A DNA stretch of 64,000 bases from JBKQVT01 sp052139835 (GTDB taxonomy: Bacteria > Planctomycetota > Planctomycetia > Pirellulales > Thermoguttaceae). How positions within the stretch are numbered: position 1 is the first letter of the stretch; every line of letters starts with the position of its first letter. Under the pieces are notes generated by a model. The model had not been told where the DNA came from. It made no database searches and was given only the letters and a program-made list of their open reading frames with translations. This document shows positions 26,158-33,522 of this stretch, in pieces. The position numbers and the translations under genes are program-made. The stretch covers positions 22,496 to 86,495 of the forward strand of contig JBKQVT010000132.1 in the NCBI GenBank assembly GCA_052139835.1. The letters run 5' to 3'.

Positions 26158-26290
26158 ACCCCACGCCCGCCGGCCGGGCACCCGGGATACCCGCATCGCG
26201 GGTCGCGGGTCGCGGCGGGAAAGGACCGCGGGAAGGAACGTGCCCTGGCGTCACCCGTTCCCACCGGCCGCAGCCGGTGGGCTTGGGGAT
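26158..26290. repeat. Two GC palindrome copies, one partial and inverted
   Basis: 26158-26180 is a partial inverted copy. 26259-26290 is a full direct copy (CCACCGGCCGCAGCCGGTGG then GCTTGGGG). A CGGGTCGCGGGTCGCGG direct repeat lies between them. No gene in 26134-26396. Confidence 0.75.
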
Positions 26291-26396
26291 TGAAATTGGC
26301 ACCATGCCTCGCGGCTGAAGCCCGTTCCGTCGCCGGCCGGCCGGATTGTCCCCTCGATCCGCATAATGCAAATCACCCTTGCCGCCGGACTGATCG

Positions 26397-26630
26397 CTAT
26401 TTCCGCTCGTTGCCGTGACGATCCACGTCGCAGCCGCAGCCTGGGCAAGTCCCGCCGCCCCAAAGGACTTGCTCCCAGGTCCGTTTCCCCGGCTTCCCGC
26501 TGCCGAGCATTTGTCCGCAATTCGGGCAGGGCCGCTGCCGCGCTTCGCGGCTCATCTGCAGCACCTTGTAGCCGCCGGCTATCCCGCCCGCGAGTGCGAT
26601 GATAATGGCGCCGATCCACGAGAGGCCCAC
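26397..26630 (-). CDS. Small membrane-anchored zinc-ribbon protein
   Basis: 77 residues from a GTG at 26630. One transmembrane helix (WIGAIIIALAGGIAGGY) is followed by a cytoplasmic tail with CPNCGQ and CPGCGCD, spaced like a four-cysteine zinc ribbon. It lies on the same strand as the CvpA-like gene, 144 bp downstream of its stop. The function is unknown. A Cys-pair tail on a tiny membrane protein is typical of small regulators or assembly factors. Real-gene support is the sensible topology and Cys pattern, since the opposite strand shows no gene. Confidence 0.65.
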   Translation of the reverse strand: MGLSWIGAIIIALAGGIAGGYKVLQMSREARQRPCPNCGQMLGSGKPGKRTWEQVLWGGGTCPGCGCDVDRHGNERK

Positions 26631-26774
26631 GCGTGTGTCTCCATTTGCGTGCGAGCAAGCGGGCTGTTTCGGCCCCCTTCCAACGTCCGATAATGTCTCT
26701 TATGTTCGGTCGGAAACGGGCGAATCTGCGGGAAAAAACGGCCCCCCGTTTTCCCCCGTTCTCAGTTCGCCGGC

Positions 26775-27359
26775 TCACCCGGCACGCGGTTTCGCTTCCG
26801 GCGGCGGCGCCAACTTCGGATCCAACTTGCGGTCCAACTCGTCGATGTACTTGCCCACCACCGCGCGAACCTCCGTCGGCAACAGCGGCCCGGCCCGCCG
26901 CGTCAGCACCGCAATGTAGTAGCCGGAGTAAGATTTCAGGACCGCCTGCCGGGCCGGCTCGGAAAGCGTCACGGCAAAGAAGGTGATGACCACGCACCAC
27001 AGCACCCCCTTGATCGCCCCAAAAAGCCCCCCCAACTGGCGGTCGAACTCCTTCAGCCGCAGCCGGTCGATGAACCGCGACACCAGGTGGAACACCATCC
27101 AGATGGCCAGCGACGTGCCCAGGTAGATCAAGAGCATGGCGATGCAGCGGTTCCAGGGCGCCTGGGGGCCAAAGTAGGGGGCCAGCGGCGCACTGACGCG
27201 GATCGCCACCAGTCCGCTGACGACCAGCGAGGCCAGGGCCGCCAGTTGCCACGCCATGCCCTTCCACGCCCCGAACAACGTGCAACAGAAAAGCACGGCG
27301 ATCATCAGAAAATCATAGGGCTGCAAGGGGAAGTTCATGCCCGTGACTATACCGAACAT
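26775..27359 (-). CDS. CvpA family membrane protein
   Basis: 194 residues. The ATG at 27359 has AGGA six bases upstream; the alternative ATG at 27338 (MNFPLQPYDFLMIAV) lacks that site. About four transmembrane helices: FLMIAVLFCCTLFGAWKG is the CvpA-type first helix, and RLKEFDRQLGGLFGAIKGVL is the conserved cytoplasmic loop. CvpA proteins are named for colicin V production in E. coli and appear to affect envelope integrity or export; the mechanism is not settled. A charged C-terminal tail (DELDRKLDPKLAPPPEAKP) follows. Confidence 0.8.
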   Translation of the reverse strand: MFGIVTGMNFPLQPYDFLMIAVLFCCTLFGAWKGMAWQLAALASLVVSGLVAIRVSAPLAPYFGPQAPWNRCIAMLLIYLGTSLAIWMVFHLVSRFIDRLRLKEFDRQLGGLFGAIKGVLWCVVITFFAVTLSEPARQAVLKSYSGYYIAVLTRRAGPLLPTEVRAVVGKYIDELDRKLDPKLAPPPEAKPRAG

Positions 27360-27418
27360 CACTGTTCCTGCGAAGACCAGACCGCCCGCCCTGGCCCCTG
27401 GTCCCCGGCCCCTGGCCC

Positions 27419-27859
27419 CTATTTACTCTCCACCAGCAGCGTGACGGGCCCGTCGTTGACCAGCTCGACCTGCATGTGCTCGCGGAAGCGGCCGACGGCC
27501 ACCGCGATGCCTTGCCCGGCGACCGTGTCGACAAAGAGCTGGTAGAGCCGCTGGGCGGCTTCCGGGCCGGCGGCGGCCACGAAGGAGGGCCGGCGGCCCT
27601 TGCGGCAATCGCCCAGGAGGGTGAACTGGCTCACCACCAACATGGCGCCGCCGACGTCGGCCAGTGCCAGGTTCATTTTTCCCTGGCCGTCGTCGAAGAT
27701 CCGTAGCCCGCCGATCTTTTCGGCCAATTGCCGGGCGTCCTCGCCGGTGTCGCCTTCGGCCACCCCCAGCAGCACCAACATGCCGGGGCCGATCTGGGCA
27801 CAGACCGCGCCGGCCACGGCAACCGACGCGCGGGTGACTCGTTGGACGCAGGCAAGCAT
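27419..27859 (-). CDS. dtd: D-aminoacyl-tRNA deacylase
   Basis: 146 residues, the usual length. N-terminus MLACVQRVTRASVAV, and SQFTLLGDCRKGRRPSF (the conserved SQFTL motif). Near the C-terminus is LVNDGPVTLLVES, the Gly-cis-Pro-like NxGP active-site region. It removes D-amino acids mis-charged on tRNAs and deacylates Gly-tRNA(Ala). ATG at 27859. Single gene between CvpA and a repeat; pdxA diverges from it. Confidence 0.95.
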   Translation of the reverse strand: MLACVQRVTRASVAVAGAVCAQIGPGMLVLLGVAEGDTGEDARQLAEKIGGLRIFDDGQGKMNLALADVGGAMLVVSQFTLLGDCRKGRRPSFVAAAGPEAAQRLYQLFVDTVAGQGIAVAVGRFREHMQVELVNDGPVTLLVESK

Positions 27860-27892
27860 GGGCAGGGACCGGGGGCGAGGATCGGCGCAACG

Positions 27893-27955
27893 GGTGCCAC
27901 GGTTGGCTTGTCCAACCGTGCTTTTCGCACTGCTGGACAAGCCAGCAGTGGCACC
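27893..27955. repeat. Three-way-junction palindromic repeat
   Basis: Outer arms GGTGCCAC/GTGGCACC enclose two inner hairpins, CGGTTGG...CCAACCG and CACTGCTGG...CCAGCAGTG. The same architecture appears at 62932-62992 with the inner hairpins in swapped order. Lies between dtd and pdxA. Confidence 0.85.
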
Positions 27956-28039
27956 AGGTTCACGGCAATATAGGGAATCCGCCCGCCGGCGGCAAGCACC
28001 CTCTGGCCGACCGGCGCGGCGGCAGTACAATACAGCGGT

Positions 28040-29086
28040 ATGAAAGTGCCGCGTCCGTTGATTGCAATCACGCAGGGCGATCCGGCCGGCGTCGGGCCGG
28101 AGGTCATCGTCCGTGCGTGGAGCGAGCCGGCCGTCCACCAATTCTGCCGGCCGCTGGTCGTCGGCCATCCGGAGATCATGCGTCGGGCCGTCGAGCTTTT
28201 AGAACGCGACATGAAAATCGTGGTGATCGACGCCCCGGACGATGCGGAGCCTTCGCCCGCCGTGATCCCCTGCATCGCCTGCGGCTCGGACGAGGTGTTG
28301 GAGGTGCAGCCGGGGACATTGGACGCCCGCGCCGGCCAGGCGGCCTACGACGCCGTGGTGGCGGCCGCGCGGCTGGCGCTGGAGCGGCGGGTGGACGCCA
28401 TCACCACGGCGCCGCTCAGCAAGGAGGCATTGCGCCGGGCCGGCCACGATTATCCGGGCCATACCGAGTTGCTGGCCGAGAAGTGCGGCGTCGCCGATTT
28501 CGCCATGATGCTCTACTTGGCGCCGGGCGAGGGCGTGGGATCGCCCGCCGGCCTGGCCGTCGTCCACGTGACCCTGCACACGGCGATGCGGAAGGTCTTC
28601 GACGAGCTGAGCGAGGAGGGCATTCTGGCCAAGGCGCGGCTGGCCGACCGCTTCATGGCGGGCTTAAGCGGCGTGCGGCCGCGGATCGGCGTCTGCGCGC
28701 TCAATCCGCACGGTGGCGAAGGGGGCCTCTTCGGCGACGAGGAGGCGCAGGTCATCGCCCCGGCCGTCCGCCGCGGCCTGGCCGAGGGGCTGCGGCTGGA
28801 AGGCCCGCTGCCGGCCGACACGCTCATGGTCCGGGCGCGCGACGGGCGCCTCGACGCCGTGGTGGCCATGTATCACGACCAGGGCCACATCGCCCTGAAG
28901 CTGCTGGGGATGCACCGCGCGGTGAACGTCACGCTGGGGCTGCCGATCATCCGCACCAGCGTGGCGCACGGCACGGCCTTCGACATCGCCTGGCGCGGCT
29001 GCGCGGAGGCGGGCAGCATGATCGAGGCGTTGCGGGTGGCCAGCCGGCTGGCGGGGAAACAAGAGAATTTAGGAGTTAGAAGTTAG
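28040..29086 (+). CDS. pdxA: 4-hydroxythreonine-4-phosphate dehydrogenase
   Basis: 348 residues. TQGDPAGVGPEV at the N-terminus is the family signature. The metal-binding His residues sit in GHTELLAEK, TLHTAMRKV and MYHDQGHIALK. NPHGGEGG (substrate phosphate) and TSVAHGTAFDIAW follow. It oxidises 4-phosphohydroxy-L-threonine in the DXP-dependent pyridoxal phosphate pathway; pdxJ is not in the window. The last residues (ENLGVRS-stop) and the TAG come from the inverted word-repeat at 29071. An ATG at 28040 is used; AGCGGT precedes. Confidence 0.95.
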   Translation: MKVPRPLIAITQGDPAGVGPEVIVRAWSEPAVHQFCRPLVVGHPEIMRRAVELLERDMKIVVIDAPDDAEPSPAVIPCIACGSDEVLEVQPGTLDARAGQAAYDAVVAAARLALERRVDAITTAPLSKEALRRAGHDYPGHTELLAEKCGVADFAMMLYLAPGEGVGSPAGLAVVHVTLHTAMRKVFDELSEEGILAKARLADRFMAGLSGVRPRIGVCALNPHGGEGGLFGDEEAQVIAPAVRRGLAEGLRLEGPLPADTLMVRARDGRLDAVVAMYHDQGHIALKLLGMHRAVNVTLGLPIIRTSVAHGTAFDIAWRGCAEAGSMIEALRVASRLAGKQENLGVRS

Positions 29087-29152
29087 GAGTTAGAATCGCG
29101 GAGTGGTGGGCGTTGGATGCTTCTAACTCCTAACTCCTAACTTCTAACTCCT
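29071..29152. repeat. Inverted repeat of AGTTAG/CTAACT words
   Basis: Left arm AGGAGTTAGAAGTTAGGAG, right arm built of CTAACTCCTAACTTCTAAC, 25 bp apart. The left arm contains the pdxA stop. Same architecture as 35507, 38491 and 45323 with different words. Confidence 0.8.
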
Positions 29153-29163
29153 TCTTGAACACC

Positions 29164-29877
29164 ATGCCCCCCTGCCCTGCCCCGCCCCCCTGCCCTGCCC
29201 CGGACACCTGCCGGCTCTATTTGCTCCGTCATGGGGCGACCGATTTCAACTGTGCGGTGCCGCCGCGATTGCAGGGGCGGCGCTTCGATCTGCCGCTTTC
29301 GGCCGAGGGACTGAGGGAGGCGCGGGCGGCCGCCGCCCGCCTGGCCGCCGAGCCCGTGGCCGCCGTCTACAGCAGCCCCCTGCTGCGCGCCCGGCAGACG
29401 GCCGAGACCATCGCCGCCCCGCATCATCTTGCCGTCGGCATCGTGGACGAGTTGATCGAGATCGACGTCGGCCAGTGGGAAGGCCGCTCGTGGGAGGAGA
29501 TTTCCCAGACCGATGCGGAGGCTTACGGGCTGTTCACCGCCGACGCCGCCATCCACCCCTACTTGGGCGGCGAAAACATGACGATGGTGTTGGATCGGGT
29601 GTTGCCGGCGATGGAGCGGTTGATGGCGGAGAATCTCGGGCGGGTCATCGTAGTCGTCGCCCACAATGTGGTCAATCGCGTCTGGCTGGCCCATCTGTTG
29701 GGCGTGCCCCTGGCCCGCTATCGCGCGGTCGTGCAAGACAACTGCGCGATCAGCTTGATCGAGTATCGCCAGGGGCGGGCCAAGCCGCTTTGGATCAACG
29801 ACGTGAGACACCTTGTTAAGGACGAAGGAGGAAGGAGGAAGGATGAAATCCGACCTCCGCCTTTCTCACGACCATGA
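29164..29877 (+). CDS. Histidine phosphatase family protein (phosphoglycerate-mutase-like)
   Basis: 237 residues from the ATG at 29164. A Pro/Cys-rich start is followed by the phosphoacceptor motif LRHGATDFN (His near residue 23), LSAEGLREARAAA, SSPLLRARQTAE, EIDVGQWEGRSWEEI and VAHNVVNRVWL, where the second catalytic His lies. Candidates are alpha-ribazole phosphatase (CobC/PhpB) or a general phosphatase; not resolved. The tail KDEGGRRKDEIRPPPF is encoded by a purine-rich repeat. The stop overlaps the next start by 4 bp (ATGA). Confidence 0.85.
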   Translation: MPPCPAPPPCPAPDTCRLYLLRHGATDFNCAVPPRLQGRRFDLPLSAEGLREARAAAARLAAEPVAAVYSSPLLRARQTAETIAAPHHLAVGIVDELIEIDVGQWEGRSWEEISQTDAEAYGLFTADAAIHPYLGGENMTMVLDRVLPAMERLMAENLGRVIVVVAHNVVNRVWLAHLLGVPLARYRAVVQDNCAISLIEYRQGRAKPLWINDVRHLVKDEGGRRKDEIRPPPFSRP

Positions 29878-30359
29878 AGACCATCGGCGTGATTTCCGAC
29901 ACCCACGGCCTGGTGCGTCCGGAGGCGCTGGGCGTGTTGCGAGACTGCGCGTTGATCCTGCACGCCGGCGACATCGGTTCGGCGGATGCGCTGGCCGCCT
30001 TGCAGAGTTGCCGCCCGGTGGCGGCGGTCCGCGGCAACGTCGATCGTGGTCTTTGGGCCGGGGAGTTGCCCAAGACGCGGCTGGAGGCGATCGATGGCAC
30101 GCACGTGTACCTGCTGCACGACCTGGGCGAGTTGGATCTCGATCCGGTGGCGGCCGGCGTCGAGGTGGTAGTTTTCGGCCATTCGCACCGGCCTTCGGTG
30201 AGGAGCGACCGCGGCGTGCTCTACGTGAATCCGGGCAGCGCCGGTCCCCGCCGCTTTGGCGGACCCGTTACCTTGGCCCGCTTGCGGCTGGGTTCGGGCC
30301 CGCCGCAGGCCGAGATCATCGACCTGCTGCGCCTCAGGCCGGGAGGATCGCCGTCGTGA
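29874..30359 (+). CDS. YfcE/MJ0936-type metallophosphoesterase
   Basis: 161 residues. It starts MKTIGVISDTHG (first metal motif), then LILHAGDIGSADAL (GD), VRGNVDR (GN), and GHSHRP near the C-terminus. These are the binuclear metal-site motifs of the small calcineurin-like phosphodiesterases. It overlaps the histidine phosphatase gene by 4 bp, so the two are probably coupled. The substrate is unknown. Confidence 0.9.
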   Translation: MKTIGVISDTHGLVRPEALGVLRDCALILHAGDIGSADALAALQSCRPVAAVRGNVDRGLWAGELPKTRLEAIDGTHVYLLHDLGELDLDPVAAGVEVVVFGHSHRPSVRSDRGVLYVNPGSAGPRRFGGPVTLARLRLGSGPPQAEIIDLLRLRPGGSPS

Positions 30360-30483
30360 CGACAATTCCGGGGATGGTTGACACGGCAGGCGATCTGGAA
30401 GATATTGGAAGAAGCGTAACCATTGCCCTTTGCCCACCCCGCCCCCTCCCCCCCCTCTTTGACATCCCACGAAAGGCAACGCC

Positions 30484-31764
30484 ATGAAGCAGCGAAAATG
30501 CAATATCCGTCGCCGCGAGTTTCTCAAGGCCGCCGCGGCCACGGTCGCTTGTCCCTACCTGATCAGCGCGTCGGCCCTGGGCCAGGACGGCCGCGGGCCG
30601 GCCAGCGAGCGCATCACCGTTGGCGCCATCGGCGTGGGCCACCGTGCCGGCTTGCTGCTGGAGCAATTGCCCGAGGGCGGACAGATCGTTGCCCTCTGCG
30701 ACTGCAATCTGCCCCGGGCCGAGGCCTTCAAGGCCGCCAAGAAGGGCAACTGGAAGACCTATCAGCACTACCAGGAGATGCTGGACCGCAAGGACATCGA
30801 CGCGGTGATCGTGGCCACCGGCGAATTTCAGCGGGTGTTGCCCTGCGTCCATGCCTGCCAGGCGGGAAAAGACATCTACGCCGAAAAGCCCCTGACGTTG
30901 TACATCCACGAAGGCCGCGTGCTGGTCGACGCGGTGCGCAAGCACGGCCGCGTCTGCCAGGTGGGCCTCCAGCAGCGCTCGATGGCCATGAACCGCATCG
31001 CCTGCCAACTGGTTCGCAGCGGCGAGCTGGGCAAGGTGAAGGAAGTGCTCGAGCCCAATTTCCCCAGCTCGGAGCCCTCGCCCGCCCAGCCCTTCCCCGC
31101 CGAGGCGGCGCCGGCCGGGTTGGATTGGGACGTGTGGCTCAACCAGGCGGCGGCGCGGCCGTACAACGGGCAGTGGATGAGCTGGGGGCGCTGGCGCGAC
31201 TTCGCCGGCGGCGAGGTCACCAACTGGGGCGCCCACGCCGTCGACCAGGTCCAATGGGGCCTGGGCATGGACGGCACCGGGCCGGTCGAGATGTGGCCGG
31301 CCGGCGGCACTAAGGTCGAAATGCGCTACGCCAACGGCGTGCCGCTGCGCTTCGTGCTCGACCACGGCCCTTGGGGCGGCGCCATCTTCGTCTGCGAAAA
31401 AGGAAAACTGGAGGTCAATCGCAACAAGTTCACCTCCAACCCCACGAGCATCGCCCAGGAGTTGCTTAAAAAAGTCAACGAGGCGGCAGAAGAAAAGAAG
31501 TGGAGCGACCAGACCGCGCTCTGGCAAGCCCGCTGGCACATGCAAAACTGGCTCGACTGCATCCGCAGCCGGCAGAAGCCGGTGGCCGACGTGGAGATCG
31601 GCCACCGCTCGATCACCGTCGCCCACCTGGTCAACATCACCCGCCGCCTCCAACGGCGGCTGCACTGGGACCCGGCCCAGGAGCAGTTCGTCGGCGATGA
31701 GGAGGCCAACCGGCTGGTGGACCTGCCGCGTCGCCAGGGCTACGAGTTGCCCAAGGCGGGCTAG
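30484..31764 (+). CDS. Tat-exported Gfo/Idh/MocA family oxidoreductase
   Basis: 426 residues. The Tat signal RRREFLKAAAATVACPYL at residues 9-26 implies periplasmic export with NAD(P) bound. The nucleotide-binding fold reads ITVGAIGVGHRAGLLLEQL, then EKPLTLYIHEGRVLV (EKP motif). It probably oxidises a sugar or sugar derivative. The plus-strand end overlaps cysI's stop by 4 bp in a convergent arrangement (CTAG). A paralogue with the same Tat region lies at 37239. Confidence 0.9.
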   Translation: MKQRKCNIRRREFLKAAAATVACPYLISASALGQDGRGPASERITVGAIGVGHRAGLLLEQLPEGGQIVALCDCNLPRAEAFKAAKKGNWKTYQHYQEMLDRKDIDAVIVATGEFQRVLPCVHACQAGKDIYAEKPLTLYIHEGRVLVDAVRKHGRVCQVGLQQRSMAMNRIACQLVRSGELGKVKEVLEPNFPSSEPSPAQPFPAEAAPAGLDWDVWLNQAAARPYNGQWMSWGRWRDFAGGEVTNWGAHAVDQVQWGLGMDGTGPVEMWPAGGTKVEMRYANGVPLRFVLDHGPWGGAIFVCEKGKLEVNRNKFTSNPTSIAQELLKKVNEAAEEKKWSDQTALWQARWHMQNWLDCIRSRQKPVADVEIGHRSITVAHLVNITRRLQRRLHWDPAQEQFVGDEEANRLVDLPRRQGYELPKAG

Positions 31765-33434
31765 ACTCCGCGCCGCGTGACGAAATCGCCAAAATGCTCG
31801 CCGGGCAGCCGCTCCTGGGCGTAGCGCTGAAGGAGCGGGCCGAGGACTTCCAGGATCTCGGCCTCGCCGATGTTTTCGCGGTGCACTCGGGCCAGCCGCT
31901 GGCCGGTGAAATCGGCCCCCAGGTAGAGGTTGTACTTCCCCAGCGCCTTGCCCACCAGGCCGATCTCGGCCAGGTAAGGCCGGGCGCAGCCGTTGGGGCA
32001 GCCGGTCATGCGCACCACGATGTCCTGGTCGGCCAGGCCGGCCTCCGCGGCCAGGGCCTCGATTTTTTCCAGCAGCGCGGGCAGGTAGCGTTCCGACTCG
32101 GCCATGGCCAGCCCGCAGGTCGGCAGGGCCACGCAGGCCATGGCGTTGCGCCTGAGGCCCGACTGGCCGCCGCCGTCGCTGAGCTTGTAGGCGGCGACGA
32201 TCTGTTCGATGCGTGTGCGGTCCGCGGCCGCGACGTCGGCCACGATGAGGTTCTGGTTGGGAGTGAGGCGGAAATCGCCGCCGTGCGCCTCCGCGATCGC
32301 CCGCAGGCCGCTGCGGAGCGGACGGTCGTCGGCGTCGCGGATGCGGCCGTTTTCGATCCGCAGCGTGAGGTGCCAATTGCCGCCGCCGGCCTCCACCCAG
32401 CCGTAGCGGTCGCCGCGATCGTCGAACTGGAACGGCCGCGCAGGCTGCAACGGCCAGCCCAGCCGTCGCTCCACCTCGGCCTGAAACCAATCCAGTCCGC
32501 GATCGGCGATGGTGTATTTCAGCCGGGCGTGCTTGCGATTGGCCCGGTCGCCGAAGTCGCGCTGCACCGCCACCACCTGCTCGGCCACGTCGAGCACCTG
32601 CTCGGGCAGGCAGAAGCCGATCACGCGGCCCAGGTTCGGATAGGTCGCCGGCTCGCTGTGGGTCGTGCCCATGCCGCCGCCGACGGCCACGTCGAAGCCG
32701 GCCAGCGTGCCCCCTTCCACCACCGCGATGAGCCCCAGGTCGTGGGCCAGCACGTCGACGTCGTTGGAGGGCGGCACGGCGATGGCGATCTTGAACTTCC
32801 GCGGCAGGTAGGTCGGACCGTAGAGCGGCTCCTCGTCCGCGCCGACCGGCGCCGCGGCCAGCCAGAGTTCCTCATAGGCGCGGGTCCGTGGCGCCAGCCG
32901 CTCCACCAGCCGGCGGCACCACTCGATAACCGCCCCATGGACTTGCGGATCCACGGGGTTGGGACAGCACATGACATTGCGGTTGACGTCGCCGCAGGCC
33001 GCCAGCGTGCTCAGCCCCAGGGCGTTGATCTCGGCGATGGTCTGGCGGAGCTTCCACTTCGGCACGCCGTGGAGTTGAAAGGCCTGCCGCGTGGTCAAGC
33101 GCAGCGTGCCGTTGGCATAGCGTCCGGCCAGGTCGTCCAGGGCCAGCCATTGACGCGTGGCCACCACGCCGCCGGGGACGCGAATGCGCACCATGAACTC
33201 GAAGGCCGGCTCGAGCCGCTGCCGGGCCCGCTCGTCGCGGAGATCGCGATCGTCCTGCTGATAGGTGCCGTGAAATTTCAGCAACTGGGCATCGCTCTCC
33301 GTCACCGAGCCGGTCAACGGATTGGCCAGCGACTCGACGATCGTGCCTCGCAGATAACGGCTCGCGGCCTTGACCTGCTCCTGCTCGGCGAGTTTCTTGC
33401 CCGGCGGGCTGTCGGAAGGGTTCGGTTCCACCAC
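31761..33434 (-). CDS. cysI: Sulfite reductase hemoprotein (beta) subunit
   Basis: 557 residues from the GTG at 33434 (VVEPNPSDSPPGKKL), which has TGGAG 8 bases upstream. An earlier start would translate the repeat at 33471. The siroheme/4Fe-4S motifs are CVALPTC and, 40 residues later, TGCPNGCARPY (Cx5C...Cx3C). RLTTRQAFQLHGVPKW and CGDVNRNVMCCPNP are the conserved substrate region. With CysJ it reduces sulfite to sulfide for cysteine synthesis. cysJ lies 88 bp upstream on the same strand; the gap holds a repeat. Confidence 0.9.
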   Translation of the reverse strand: MVEPNPSDSPPGKKLAEQEQVKAASRYLRGTIVESLANPLTGSVTESDAQLLKFHGTYQQDDRDLRDERARQRLEPAFEFMVRIRVPGGVVATRQWLALDDLAGRYANGTLRLTTRQAFQLHGVPKWKLRQTIAEINALGLSTLAACGDVNRNVMCCPNPVDPQVHGAVIEWCRRLVERLAPRTRAYEELWLAAAPVGADEEPLYGPTYLPRKFKIAIAVPPSNDVDVLAHDLGLIAVVEGGTLAGFDVAVGGGMGTTHSEPATYPNLGRVIGFCLPEQVLDVAEQVVAVQRDFGDRANRKHARLKYTIADRGLDWFQAEVERRLGWPLQPARPFQFDDRGDRYGWVEAGGGNWHLTLRIENGRIRDADDRPLRSGLRAIAEAHGGDFRLTPNQNLIVADVAAADRTRIEQIVAAYKLSDGGGQSGLRRNAMACVALPTCGLAMAESERYLPALLEKIEALAAEAGLADQDIVVRMTGCPNGCARPYLAEIGLVGKALGKYNLYLGADFTGQRLARVHRENIGEAEILEVLGPLLQRYAQERLPGEHFGDFVTRRGV

Positions 33435-33470
33435 GGGGGCATCTCCAGGGAAAACGACCGGCTTGAAGGT

Positions 33471-33496
33471 CCCCCTCTCCCAAAGGGAGAGGTGAG
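33471..33496. repeat. CCCTCTCCC-type repeat between cysJ and cysI
   Basis: CCCCCTCTCCCAAAGGGAGAG then GTGAGG, within the 88-bp spacer of an otherwise tight pair. Confidence 0.75.
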
Positions 33497-33522
33497 GAAT
33501 CTGCGGACGCCGCCATGATACC

